Origin: Oscillospiraceae bacterium | GTDB taxonomy: Bacteria > Bacillota > Clostridia > Oscillospirales > Acutalibacteraceae | Reading direction: 5' to 3' | DNA length: 64,000 nt | Assembly (NCBI GenBank): GCA_902791235.1 | Contig: CADAUV010000002.1 | Span: 1 to 64,000 of the forward strand | Part shown: positions 1-8,500 of the stretch, piece after piece | Position numbering within the stretch: the stretch's first letter is position 1 | How the letters are laid out: the number at the start of each line of letters is the position of its first letter | Notes under the pieces: generated by a model | Seen by the model: the letters and a program-made list of their open reading frames with translations, nothing else | What the model was told of the DNA's origin: nothing | Databases searched by the model: none | Program-made: the position numbers and the translations under genes

Positions 1-675
1 GATACCGACAGGTAGTCCGACTGCCGCACATTCAATTATGCCGCCGATACTGTCGCCGTCGCTCCTTACGCTTTCAATCTGAGCGCGCATTTTGCCCTCT
101 GCATCAGCATTAATGACGGAAAAATCCATCTGTGAAAGAGCATTAAGCTGAGCGGCGCTGATTGCATTTAAGTCAAAGCCCTCGTCAGTTTCACTGCCGA
201 TTCTCATTATATGCGCACCAACCGTTACGCCCTTTTGAGCCAATATCTGCTTAGCTACCGCGCCTGCAAACACAAGCGGCGCAGTAAGCCTTCCGCTGAA
301 ATGGCCGCCGCCGCGAACATCGTTATTGCCGCCGTATTTAATATATGCGGGATAGTCGCTGTGCGAGGGTCTTACGGTTGACTGAATATTCTTATAGTCC
401 TCGCTTTTCGTGTTCTGATTTTCAATAATCATAGCAAGAGGTGCGCCCGTCGTTACGCCCTCAAGGACGCCCGAAAGTATTACGGGCATATCCTTTTCCA
501 CCCTTGGTGTAGAGGTCTTATCCCTGCCGGGAGCGCGTCTTTTCATATCGAGATAAATTCTCTGCATATCAAGCTCAAGACCTGCAGGCACGCCGTCAAG
601 CACACAGCCGATTGCGCTGCCGTGACTCTCGCCGAACACGGAAAGCTTTAATTTATTACCGATTACCGATGACAT
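1..675 (-). CDS. aroC: chorismate synthase, partial (C-terminus beyond left edge)
   Basis: The reading frame is open from an ATG at 675 to the window edge, giving 225 N-terminal residues of a protein normally about 360 long. It begins MSSVIGNKLKLSVFGESHG, the classic chorismate synthase N-terminus with the GESHG motif, followed by GCVLDGVPAG and RRAPGRD, which bind substrate and reduced FMN, and by RPSHSDYPAYIKYG and RGGGHFSGR. It makes chorismate from 5-enolpyruvylshikimate 3-phosphate in the cytoplasm. The start overlaps the end of aroA by 20 bp, so the two are translationally coupled as the last genes of the tyrA-aroA-aroC operon. The C-terminal third cannot be seen. Confidence 0.95.
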   Translation of the reverse strand, partial: MSSVIGNKLKLSVFGESHGSAIGCVLDGVPAGLELDMQRIYLDMKRRAPGRDKTSTPRVEKDMPVILSGVLEGVTTGAPLAMIIENQNTKSEDYKNIQSTVRPSHSDYPAYIKYGGNNDVRGGGHFSGRLTAPLVFAGAVAKQILAQKGVTVGAHIMRIGSETDEGFDLNAISAAQLNALSQMDFSVINADAEGKMRAQIESVRSDGDSIGGIIECAAVGLPVGI

Positions 676-1864
676 CTGCCCTGCCTCCCAAACTCTTAAA
701 ATCCTCAAAAAATGAAGGGTACGATTTATTTATACTCTCAGCGCCGTCAATTACGACCTCGCCGTCAACGAGAAGTGCCGCAACCGAAAACGCCATTACA
801 ATTCTGTGGTCGTTATAGCCTTTAAGCTCAGCGCCGTGCGCCCTGCCGCCGACAATTCTCATTCCGTCGGGTTTCTCCTCGACCTCAATACCGAGTCTGC
901 GGAGGTTTTCACACACGCTTTCAAGCCTGTCTGATTCCTTATACCTGAGTCTTTCTGCGCCCTTAATCACGGTTTCCCCTTTTGCAAAGGCAGCCGCAAC
1001 TGCAATAATCGGTACAAGGTCGGGTATATCCGAAGCGTCAATCTCCGTGCCGTGAAGCGCGCTTTTCTTAACCGATACAGCGCCGTCGCTTATTGAAAGC
1101 TCAGCTTTGAAGGAAGCAAGCACATCAATGATTGCCCTGTCGCCCTGAGCGGTATCCTGCAAGAGTCCCTCGACTGTTACATCGCCTGTAAGCGCGCCGG
1201 CAACAAGGAAGAACGCCGCCTGCGACCAGTCGCCCTCAACGGTGTAATCAATCGGCTTATACGCCTGATTACCGTGGACTAAATAACCGAATTCGGTTTC
1301 CCTGACTTCAACGCCGAATGCGTTCATAACCTTGATTGTCATATCAACATAAGGCTTTGACTGAAGCTCTGTTGTAAGTATTACTGCGCTGTCGCCGTCA
1401 AGAAGCGGAAGCGCAAGAAGCAAGCCTGTAATATACTGACTGCTGACATCGCCGGCAACCTCATAAGTACCGTTTTTCAGCTTGCCCGAGATTTCAAACG
1501 GAAGTCCGCCCTCAGTCCTGACCTCTACGCCGTGCTGCGGCAAAAGCCTTATATACTCGTCAAGAGGTCTTGAAGGGAGCCTGCCGCTGCCCGTAAATTT
1601 CACATCAAGTCCGAGCGCAGCGGCAACGGGAATTATAAAGCGAAGCGTTGAACCGCTCTCAATACAGTCAAGAGTGCGCTCCCCGTTTTTTATCGCTTCA
1701 AGCACGCCTGCCGTCGCCCTCATATCGTCGGAGGAAATAAGCGGACTTACGCTTCCTCCGCCTGCGAGATATGAACAGATAAGCGCTCTGTGAGCCGCTG
1801 ATTTTGACGGCGGTATATGAACCTTTCCGTTATGCGACGAAGGTGTGATTCTTACCCTGCTCAT
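656..1864 (-). CDS. aroA: 3-phosphoshikimate 1-carboxyvinyltransferase (EPSP synthase)
   Basis: 402 residues, slightly shorter than the usual 425-445. Seen in order: IPPSKSAAHRALI near residue 17 (substrate-binding Lys), SGSTLRF near 70 (phosphoenolpyruvate loop), GDVSSQYITGLLLALP near 140, DIPDLVPI near 280 (catalytic Asp), RYKESDR near 310 (Glu and Arg), GYNDHRIVMA near 350 and SINKSYPSFF near the end. It condenses phosphoenolpyruvate with shikimate 3-phosphate. Its ATG shares one base with the tyrA stop (TAATG), and aroC starts inside its 3' end. All key residues are present, so it should be active. Confidence 0.96.
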   Translation of the reverse strand: MSRVRITPSSHNGKVHIPPSKSAAHRALICSYLAGGGSVSPLISSDDMRATAGVLEAIKNGERTLDCIESGSTLRFIIPVAAALGLDVKFTGSGRLPSRPLDEYIRLLPQHGVEVRTEGGLPFEISGKLKNGTYEVAGDVSSQYITGLLLALPLLDGDSAVILTTELQSKPYVDMTIKVMNAFGVEVRETEFGYLVHGNQAYKPIDYTVEGDWSQAAFFLVAGALTGDVTVEGLLQDTAQGDRAIIDVLASFKAELSISDGAVSVKKSALHGTEIDASDIPDLVPIIAVAAAFAKGETVIKGAERLRYKESDRLESVCENLRRLGIEVEEKPDGMRIVGGRAHGAELKGYNDHRIVMAFSVAALLVDGEVVIDGAESINKSYPSFFEDFKSLGGRADVIGNR

Positions 1865-2691
1865 TAACCGATTTCCTCTTTTATCTTATTGCCCTGCTCC
1901 ATAAGACTGTGAAGCTGAGCGGCGTCGCCGTTTACAATGCAGTATTTGAATTTCATAAGATTTGATACAAGGTCGTCAATCTCACGCACAAGGGCGTCCT
2001 TGTTATCAATAAAAAGCTCCGTCCACATATCCGCATTAATCCTCGCAACACGGCTTACATCACGGTAGCTTCCTGCCGAATAGCCTGCATGCTGAGGAGC
2101 AAGCGGAGAAAGAACATAGGAGCAGGCAAGCACATGGGCAATCTGTGAGGTAAAGGCTATCATCTCATCGTGATGCTCGGGGTCAGTTACCACCGTTCTT
2201 GCAAAGCCCATTTCCTGCGCAAGTCCGACAAGCGCGTCAGTCTTGTTCCTCGGCGTATCTTTATACGGCGTACAGATAAACGAAGCGTTGTCAAAGAGAT
2301 TATCAAGCGAATTGTCGTATCCGCTGACCTCACGGCCAGCCATAGGATGCGCGCCTATAAAGTAAAAGCCGAAATCCTCATTTTCAAGCTCACGGCAAAT
2401 CTTCGTCTTAATACCGCAGGAGTCGGTTACAATACTGTTTTTCTTAAATAAATCCCTGTGCTCCCTGATAAAAGGACAGATAGCCTCGGGATAAAAATTA
2501 ACTATCGTTACATCTGCTTTAGGAATAATCTCCTCAAGCGGTCCCGTTTTGTCAATAACACCCTCCTCAAGCGCACGCTTGGTTACGGTTTCGGTCCTGT
2601 TCCAGCCGTAAACCGTGTGGGAGGTATTCTTTTTGAGAGTTTTAGCAAGGCTCGCGCCGATAAGGCCGAGACCTACGATAAGTATATTCAT
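1864..2691 (-). CDS. tyrA: prephenate dehydrogenase
   Basis: 275 residues opening with a Rossmann dinucleotide fold, ILIVGLGLIGASLAK, then the family hallmark GAHPMAGRE near residue 118, whose His is catalytic, and the C-terminal helical dimer domain. It oxidatively decarboxylates prephenate to 4-hydroxyphenylpyruvate for tyrosine synthesis. There is no chorismate mutase domain and no C-terminal ACT domain, so it is the short monofunctional form. It is first in the tyrA-aroA-aroC operon. A strong GGAGGTG ribosome site precedes the ATG. Confidence 0.93.
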   Translation of the reverse strand: MNILIVGLGLIGASLAKTLKKNTSHTVYGWNRTETVTKRALEEGVIDKTGPLEEIIPKADVTIVNFYPEAICPFIREHRDLFKKNSIVTDSCGIKTKICRELENEDFGFYFIGAHPMAGREVSGYDNSLDNLFDNASFICTPYKDTPRNKTDALVGLAQEMGFARTVVTDPEHHDEMIAFTSQIAHVLACSYVLSPLAPQHAGYSAGSYRDVSRVARINADMWTELFIDNKDALVREIDDLVSNLMKFKYCIVNGDAAQLHSLMEQGNKIKEEIG

Positions 2692-2723
2692 AGCCGCACC
2701 TCCATATAGTTATCGCATTATAT

Positions 2724-2752
2724 ATAATAATATATAACTTATAATAAGTCAA
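2724..2752 (-). promoter_or_regulatory. sigma-A-type promoter of tyrA-aroA-aroC
   Basis: On the minus strand TTGACT (2752-2747) is followed after 17 bp by TATTAT (2729-2724). It sits about 35 bp before the tyrA start in a very A+T-rich gap. Confidence 0.65.
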
Positions 2753-2830
2753 ATTATAAAGAATTTATTTAAGAATTTATTTATATTTTTCATTTATATA
2801 GCTGCAATATGCTTATGATATAATTGTATG

Positions 2831-2862
2831 AAAAAAGACTCCGGATTTCTCCGGAGTCTTTA
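2831..2862 (-). terminator. intrinsic terminator after the 41-residue peptide gene
   Basis: Perfect 11-bp stem (AAGACTCCGGA and its complement) with a 4-nt loop. Read on the minus strand it is followed by six T. It closes the transcript of the giant secreted protein and its small companion. Confidence 0.85.
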
Positions 2863-2886
2863 ACTCTATTCTTTAACTCTATTATC

Positions 2887-3012
2887 TTAGCCGAAGTAAT
2901 TGTAATCAGGACCGTCGTGTAAGTCAGGGTCCGAATCTGTAATCACCGAATGTTCCGGGGAAAACACATAATCGCGAATTTCAATTTCCGGCTTTTCGTA
3001 AATCTTCTTCAT
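2887..3012 (-). CDS. 41-residue peptide of unknown function, companion of the giant secreted protein
   Basis: A short frame of 41 codons plus stop, preceded by an excellent ribosome site (GGGAGG, about 8 nt before the ATG) and lying 20 bp after the stop of the 1654-residue protein, before a strong terminator, so it is very likely translated from the same mRNA. It begins MKKIYEKPEIEIRDYVF and ends in an acidic, Asp/Pro/Tyr-rich tail. There is no signal peptide, Cys or membrane segment. I recall many short clostridial and Bacteroides proteins opening MKK-x-Y-x-x-P-x-x-x-V/I beside large surface proteins; I know of no assigned function. A precursor peptide or a partner of the large protein are only guesses. 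Confidence 0.75.
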   Translation of the reverse strand: MKKIYEKPEIEIRDYVFSPEHSVITDSDPDLHDGPDYNYFG

Positions 3013-3032
3013 AATTATCTGTCCTCCCTTCT

Positions 3033-6000
3033 TTAGCTAAAATTGTTGCTGCCGATAACAGCGTCGGTTGTAACTGTATGAGCTACGCCTGCTGCATCCT
3101 CGTAAATTACATATGCCGCATATGCAAACTCTACGCTTCTTGCAGGGTTCATAACATTGACAGTAAACTGGTCGCCGACTGTAAGTCTTGTTGACTTCAT
3201 TCTTGCTACGCCGTTCTTACCCACATTCTCAATTGTGAGGTCCGCAGATGTGTTAGCGGAGAAGAGGAAGCCGTACTCGATAGCTGTGCAGCCCTCGGGA
3301 AGAGTGAAGTTACCGACAAGTGTAAACTTCTCTACTGCGCCGTTCTTATCATATACGGGAACTACGCCGTCCCTTGCGTAAACTGAAGCCTGAGGCTCCG
3401 CCGATGAACCGAATACTGATTCATATTCATCCGCAGTAAGAGCTACGAGATTAATGTTTTCATTAGCATAGAAGCTGTAATCGGTGCCGTAATGAACAAC
3501 CTTGAAAGCAGTCGGGTCAATCGGGTCGTCAATGAGAACCGCAGGGTCGTCAATCTCACAGTAAGCATAAACTTCCATATCAAGAAGCTCAGGTACCATA
3601 AGAAGACCAAGCTCTACCTTTTCATTATAGAGGAAGTCCGTCTTGATTCTCTCATCAACCTCACCGAATGCGTCAACGAGCATATCGTGGTCGTTGTAAA
3701 TTGTTTCATTATCTCCGAAGAGATAAAGATTTACTGCATATGTCTGCTCCTGAGTAGTATCAACATCATAATTGTAAACGATTGTGATATTGTCATATGC
3801 GTAATAATCATTACCTATTTTCTCAAATACCGAGGAATCGTCAGTAACATCCTCGCCGTTGAGAGTTGCACTTAAGCCTGAATAACTATAACAAGCATAG
3901 TTCGGAGCTTCAATCATATTAAGAATTCTGCCGACTGTTTCGCTTTCTTCACTCTCGTCGATATAGCTTACGCCGAGAACCTTCTCGGTTGTTCCGCCAA
4001 GGTTAGCAATAAACCTTACAACAACAGTGTTAGTCTCCGTAGCCTCAGTGCTTGTGCTTGTAAGATATGTATTACCTCTTACATAGAACGAGATTGCAGG
4101 AGCTGTTGCAAAATACTTAGCAGCCGTCTGCTCGCCGTTTGTTGAAGGAGCTGAGAAGCTGTATGTCCAAGAATAGCTTGTATCGCCCTCTGCCTTCTCT
4201 GTCGGGTCAACATTGAGCTGATATGTACCGTCGCCGTTAACCTTAATTGCTGTGCCGTAAGGTACTGACTCAGCAACTGCCGTACCGTTAAGGTATACTG
4301 TGTAAGTCTGTGTTGCCTTACCGTTAAGAGCATTTGCAATAGCGCTGTCAAGTGAAGCAGCGTCATAAACAAGACCTACATAGCTGTCGTTACCTACTGC
4401 AACATCCTCTTTGTAATTAAAGTCAACTGTATAAGCGTCCTTATCATAATTGATAAGAGAAGCAACATACTCTGCGTTTGTCCTCTGATCCTCTGAATAG
4501 TGAATCTGATTTGCGCTGAGTGTTGAAGCCATATTGCTGAGCGCTGTTGCATTAGCATCAATGAGCGCCTGGTCATAAGCTCTTGTAGCAGCCTTCTGAG
4601 CATCAGTGTAATAATAGTAATCATCACCGCTGATAAGAGTATTAACTGCCTCAAGCTGAGTTACAAGATATGTTTCGTCAGCAAGTAAGCCTTCAAGTGA
4701 AGCCTTTGCGTTATTATATGCAGTCCAGTTTGCATAGCCAAGCTCCCTTGTGTATGTTGCAACATAAGTTGCAGCTCTTACAACAGGAGCGCTGTAATCA
4801 ACTGCGTCCCAAGCTGAGAAGGTGTAAATATAATCACCGTACTCATAGGTCTGCGCAGTCTTATTCATAATGGTCTGAATCTGAGTTTTGTACTTATTAA
4901 GTGTTTCGCCGTAAGTTACGGTTACGCTCTCGGTAGCGCCCTCAGGACCTGTTGTAGCATTCTGATAGGTGAAACCGATTTCAAAGGTCTTGTACTCAAG
5001 AGCCTGATAAGCCTCAAGAAGAGTTTTGTACTTACTCTGAATTCTTGTAAGAAGAGTGCTTGTAGAAATCTGATTGTAGTTAATATACTCGTTTGCAGAA
5101 GCAAGCGCAGTATTAAGAGCTGTCATTGACTCCGTTGAATACTTAACAGATTCTGCAGGATTATTGGCAATTGCCTTTGAAGCGTTGATAAGGTCAACAA
5201 GGTTTGAAGCGTCAACTACCGTTACCTGTGAATAAAGGCTGTCGCCTGAAACAACGCTTGCATAACCTGCGTACGCTAATACAGGCTGAGTGTTATAGCA
5301 ATAAACCGCACCTAAGTTTACATTTTGAAGTGTGAGTGTTGAGCTTGTGGGCTTTGTATTATTATAAGTAACATTGTTAAAGTCCGAAATCGCCGTTGTT
5401 GAAGGAATGTCAACATACATCTCACCCTGAAGATTGATGGTAGCCGGATTACCCGAAACTAACGGTTTTGCAAATACGCAGCCGTGCGGCGGGTCATTTG
5501 ATACGCCGTTTGTGTTACCGAGTATTGCGTCAAAGCCGTTATATGTTGAATCGTAAACTTCGTTACCGCTGTCGTCAGTAGCATATCTGCTGGTATAACC
5601 GTTTGCGCCTACCATAGAGAAGTTGCGCATACCGAAGCCAAGTGTGGAGTCGTAAAGCTTACCGGGATAATTTGTCTGAGCGTCGCTGATAGCGGGCGGT
5701 GTTGAAGTAGCGGTTGACTCGCCTATCTTCTCATTTGTAGAGTAAGACGGATTAAGCGCAATACTGTCGATTGAGTTATTGTTCTTTACGGCATCACCAT
5801 TGTTGTCAACAGTGAAGCTGAAGCCGACATTACCGTATGTAGCCTGTGTAGCGGAGTGGTCCATTCTGATGATTGCACCGCTGCTCGGATAGCTCATAGT
5901 TAAATTAAGATAATGTCTGTCGCTATTGAATGTTCTGTCAAGAACAGTAACGCTTGTGGAATCTCCCGTAAAGGTAGCGGTACCGTCGGGGATTGTTGTG

Positions 6001-7997
6001 AACGCGCCCTGAAGACCTGTGTAAGCGTCATAGATGCTCTGAATCATAGCAACATAAGCCGCACGCTGTGTAGCATAATTTGTAAACGGTGTGTTTGCCA
6101 TTGTGATAACATACTCTTCACCGTCAGCCTGTGCTGTTGCGAAGGTACCGTAGTTTGAATAATCATCGGGGTTTGCAACAGAAAGTGCGAGCGCGTCATT
6201 AAGCGACATTGTAAAGCCGTTACCTGCAACCTTAGCCGCAGGATTTACGCGGAGTGCGCGTGTTGCAGTATTAACATCCTCAACTGCCTGTGCAATCTGT
6301 GTTGCAGCCGCGTCGGACTCAACAGGACCTGCTGTTGTTACGCCGTAGTTGTCAACGCTGCCCCATACGGAAGCGATGATATCGTTAACCGCACTTGTTA
6401 CGGAAGCATATGATGCCTGTGTAAAGAGCGACTTATCATAAGCGCGGAAGGTGTCAATTGCGCTTACAAGAGCCGAGGTATCCTGATATGAAATATTAGT
6501 TACAAGATTCTCATAATAGTATGTAAGTGCCTCAGCATAAGTCTTGTTAAGAGCAGATACATCCGTCTTCTTCTGTACATATGTATAGCCGTTTGAAAGA
6601 ACATTAGCCATAATTGTCTTTACGGAAGTATATGTGCTTTCAAAAGGAGTCCAGCTTTCGGTTGTGTAACCTGTGTTGCCCAGTGCAATCTGATTCTGAA
6701 TAGCGGAGGTGATTGCAGTACGGAGAGCCGCATAGGAGGTGCTGTCAGGTGTATTTGAAGCCTGACCGACAGCCTTAACGAGCTTCTTCATCTGTGCAAC
6801 AGCGCCGTCGTAATCGCCGTTTGTTGCATAGGTCTGAAGGTTAAAGGAAGTAGCGTTATCAAGAGCTGTCATAAGAGAAGCCATGCCGCCTTCCTTGTAA
6901 TTGGCAACACCTGCGCTGCGAAGTGAGTTGAATGCGGAAACCATTGCATCCGTATAAGTCTTATAGTTGATTACACGAATGTTGCTGCCCTGACGGACTG
7001 AGGTATCGCCTGCCTGTGCGCCGCCTGTACTGATTGACCAGAAGAGGATATATTCCTGACCGTAATCGGCAGGAACCTGTCCTGACTTGAGCTGAAGTAC
7101 ATTAGAAGCATAAAGAGCATTACCTACCGAATACTTATAATTCCAAAAGTTACCGCTTCTATTACACTTGGGAATTTTCTGGCTCTGAAGGCTTGTGCCG
7201 TACTTATAGCCTGTTTCCCATGAGCCTGACTGACCCGTGGTCTTAGCCCACCAGTTCCAGTCCCAGTCAGCGCTGAAGCCGTCATTACCGCCCTTCCATG
7301 AGCCGATAAGCTCCCAGAAAAGGTCGTCGGGGTCGGAGGTACGGCCTGTCTCAACGATAGTTTCCTGCTGTGAAGTAGGATACGCAAACCAGATATAACG
7401 GTCCTTACTATAACCGTTTGAGGAAGCCTCCATCTGTGCACTCATCATTACGGGAAGACGAAGAACATCATTAGAGCCCGTATAAAGAAGAATCGGGTTC
7501 GTAGCGTAATAAGTCTTATGGAAAGCATTACCTACATGAGCGTCGTCATTGCTTGTCTGTTCGGTAGCCTGAGGAGCATAGATAACCTGACTGTATGCTA
7601 CGCCGTTATATGCTTCCATCTCCGAAGCGGAGCTGTCAGAGAAGGTAGGAGTTACATAATTAACAGTAGCACTACCGTCATACTCCGTCATATTTGCAAC
7701 CGCAGTATTAAGAGCGGCAGCCTTGCCCGAAAGAGCATTTGTGTTACCGCCGTAAATATAAGCGTCAAGCGCTTTCTGACAATCAACATAAGCGGTATAA
7801 GCGGCTGACATATTGTGATACATCTTGCCTACTGCGTCAACTTTCGTTTCAAATGCGTCCATTGCGTCCTCAACAGCCTGAACAGCCGCATCGGAAGACA
7901 TATCGACAGTTGCAAAAGCCATAACAGGCAGTGATGTAACAACCATCAATGCAGAAAGGAAAGCCGCTAAGATTTTCTTAGAAAGTTTCGTTTTCAT
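3033..7997 (-). CDS. giant secreted protein with FIVAR-like helical modules
   Basis: 1654 residues with a clear signal peptide (KKILAAFLSALMVVTSLPVM, cleavage near AFA). A Trp-rich region lies at about residues 205-265. Helical segments of FIVAR type (Y-T-x-E-S/T ... ALNxAY ... ALxY) occur at about 440-600 and 930-1000, and an InlB B-repeat-like strand region (YGET ... YTFSAWD) at about 1020-1070. The C-terminal 150 residues look beta-rich. I see no LPxTG signal, dockerin, SLH or catalytic motif, so it is probably released or held non-covalently. Composition is rich in Ala, Thr, Ser, Asn and Tyr. A 150-nt structured leader precedes it and a 41-residue peptide follows. Function unknown; adhesion or carbohydrate binding is a guess. 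Confidence 0.85.
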   Translation of the reverse strand: MKTKLSKKILAAFLSALMVVTSLPVMAFATVDMSSDAAVQAVEDAMDAFETKVDAVGKMYHNMSAAYTAYVDCQKALDAYIYGGNTNALSGKAAALNTAVANMTEYDGSATVNYVTPTFSDSSASEMEAYNGVAYSQVIYAPQATEQTSNDDAHVGNAFHKTYYATNPILLYTGSNDVLRLPVMMSAQMEASSNGYSKDRYIWFAYPTSQQETIVETGRTSDPDDLFWELIGSWKGGNDGFSADWDWNWWAKTTGQSGSWETGYKYGTSLQSQKIPKCNRSGNFWNYKYSVGNALYASNVLQLKSGQVPADYGQEYILFWSISTGGAQAGDTSVRQGSNIRVINYKTYTDAMVSAFNSLRSAGVANYKEGGMASLMTALDNATSFNLQTYATNGDYDGAVAQMKKLVKAVGQASNTPDSTSYAALRTAITSAIQNQIALGNTGYTTESWTPFESTYTSVKTIMANVLSNGYTYVQKKTDVSALNKTYAEALTYYYENLVTNISYQDTSALVSAIDTFRAYDKSLFTQASYASVTSAVNDIIASVWGSVDNYGVTTAGPVESDAAATQIAQAVEDVNTATRALRVNPAAKVAGNGFTMSLNDALALSVANPDDYSNYGTFATAQADGEEYVITMANTPFTNYATQRAAYVAMIQSIYDAYTGLQGAFTTIPDGTATFTGDSTSVTVLDRTFNSDRHYLNLTMSYPSSGAIIRMDHSATQATYGNVGFSFTVDNNGDAVKNNNSIDSIALNPSYSTNEKIGESTATSTPPAISDAQTNYPGKLYDSTLGFGMRNFSMVGANGYTSRYATDDSGNEVYDSTYNGFDAILGNTNGVSNDPPHGCVFAKPLVSGNPATINLQGEMYVDIPSTTAISDFNNVTYNNTKPTSSTLTLQNVNLGAVYCYNTQPVLAYAGYASVVSGDSLYSQVTVVDASNLVDLINASKAIANNPAESVKYSTESMTALNTALASANEYINYNQISTSTLLTRIQSKYKTLLEAYQALEYKTFEIGFTYQNATTGPEGATESVTVTYGETLNKYKTQIQTIMNKTAQTYEYGDYIYTFSAWDAVDYSAPVVRAATYVATYTRELGYANWTAYNNAKASLEGLLADETYLVTQLEAVNTLISGDDYYYYTDAQKAATRAYDQALIDANATALSNMASTLSANQIHYSEDQRTNAEYVASLINYDKDAYTVDFNYKEDVAVGNDSYVGLVYDAASLDSAIANALNGKATQTYTVYLNGTAVAESVPYGTAIKVNGDGTYQLNVDPTEKAEGDTSYSWTYSFSAPSTNGEQTAAKYFATAPAISFYVRGNTYLTSTSTEATETNTVVVRFIANLGGTTEKVLGVSYIDESEESETVGRILNMIEAPNYACYSYSGLSATLNGEDVTDDSSVFEKIGNDYYAYDNITIVYNYDVDTTQEQTYAVNLYLFGDNETIYNDHDMLVDAFGEVDERIKTDFLYNEKVELGLLMVPELLDMEVYAYCEIDDPAVLIDDPIDPTAFKVVHYGTDYSFYANENINLVALTADEYESVFGSSAEPQASVYARDGVVPVYDKNGAVEKFTLVGNFTLPEGCTAIEYGFLFSANTSADLTIENVGKNGVARMKSTRLTVGDQFTVNVMNPARSVEFAYAAYVIYEDAAGVAHTVTTDAVIGSNNFS

Positions 7998-8147
7998 AAA
8001 AATTCCTCCTTACAAATTTGCTTCCTGTACGGCGTGCGCCGCGTTTCGAGCAGAAAGTCCCTGACCTGACTTCACGCTCACGGCACATACCGAACATTCG
8101 GCATTTGCAGTCAAATGGATACAGTATACCCATTTAAATATTTTATA
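7998..8147 (-). promoter_or_regulatory. structured 5' leader of the giant secreted protein gene
   Basis: About 150 nt lie between the deduced transcription start and the ATG. On the minus strand they fold into: a small hairpin AAATGG/CCATTT; CCGA-ATGT-TCGG (8101-8090); and a nested three-tier stem, TGTGCCG (8087-8081) with CGGCGCA (8041-8035), GAGC (8079-8076) with GCTC (8051-8048), and GAAGTC (8073-8068) with GACTTTC (8059-8053). This G+C-rich block stands out in an A+T-rich gap. I do not recognise a known riboswitch class. AAGGAGG follows, a few nt before the ATG. Confidence 0.5.
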
Positions 8148-8154
8148 CGAGATA

Positions 8155-8183
8155 ATAATAGCATATTATAATAAAAGTGTCAA
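8155..8183 (-). promoter_or_regulatory. sigma-A promoter of the giant secreted protein gene
   Basis: On the minus strand TTGACA (8183-8178), 17 bp, TATTAT (8160-8155). The rest of the gap 8184-8340, between the two divergent transcription units, is very A+T-rich and shows nothing else I can name. Confidence 0.7.
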
Positions 8184-8364
8184 TAGAAATCGCAAACAAT
8201 TTATTAAAAAATATTTACAAAATTTTAACAAATTGTTTTTAGTCATTTAATAACTTACCTGTCGTTTTATTCCGCGATTAATGCTTATTTACAGATTAAT
8301 ACTCTTTTTTCAACAATACGGATTTTGTGAAAATATACAATAATATACATAATATACAAAGTTT

Positions 8365-8382
8365 TTTGCATTTTTATACAAA
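8365..8382 (+). promoter_or_regulatory. ARG box (ArgR operator) upstream of argGH
   Basis: The 18-mer TTTGCATTTTTATACAAA matches every fixed position of the Escherichia coli ARG box consensus TNTGNATWWWWATNCANA. It ends 15 bp before the -35 element of argG. A weaker second site with an intact right half (ATACAAA) lies at 8343-8360, 4 bp upstream; paired boxes are usual for ArgR hexamers. This predicts arginine-dependent repression. The region is A+T-rich, so a partial match could arise by chance, but position and gene content fit. Confidence 0.6.
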
Positions 8383-8397
8383 AATACACAAAACCTA

Positions 8398-8425
8398 TTG
8401 CACATATATAAATTTGTTGTATAAT
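8398..8425 (+). promoter_or_regulatory. sigma-A promoter of argGH with leader hairpin
   Basis: TTGCAC (8398-8403), 16 bp, TATAAT (8420-8425), about 75 bp before the argG ATG. The leader then contains a G+C-rich hairpin at 8439-8465 built on GCTGA/TCAGC. Confidence 0.7.
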
Positions 8426-8500
8426 TACATTTAGTCGATGCGCAAAGCTGACCCGGCTCAGCGCATATATAAATGTATATAAATAAAGGAGATAATAATT

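Noticed and set aside
4079..4372. Gln/Leu/Thr-rich frames within the giant secreted protein gene
   Set aside because: Shadow frames of the real gene; no ribosome sites and unlikely composition.
8184..8340. Inverted A/T-rich words such as ACAATTT ... AAATTGT in the argG upstream gap
   Set aside because: The region is so A+T-rich that short inverted words arise by chance; no arm exceeds 7 bp.
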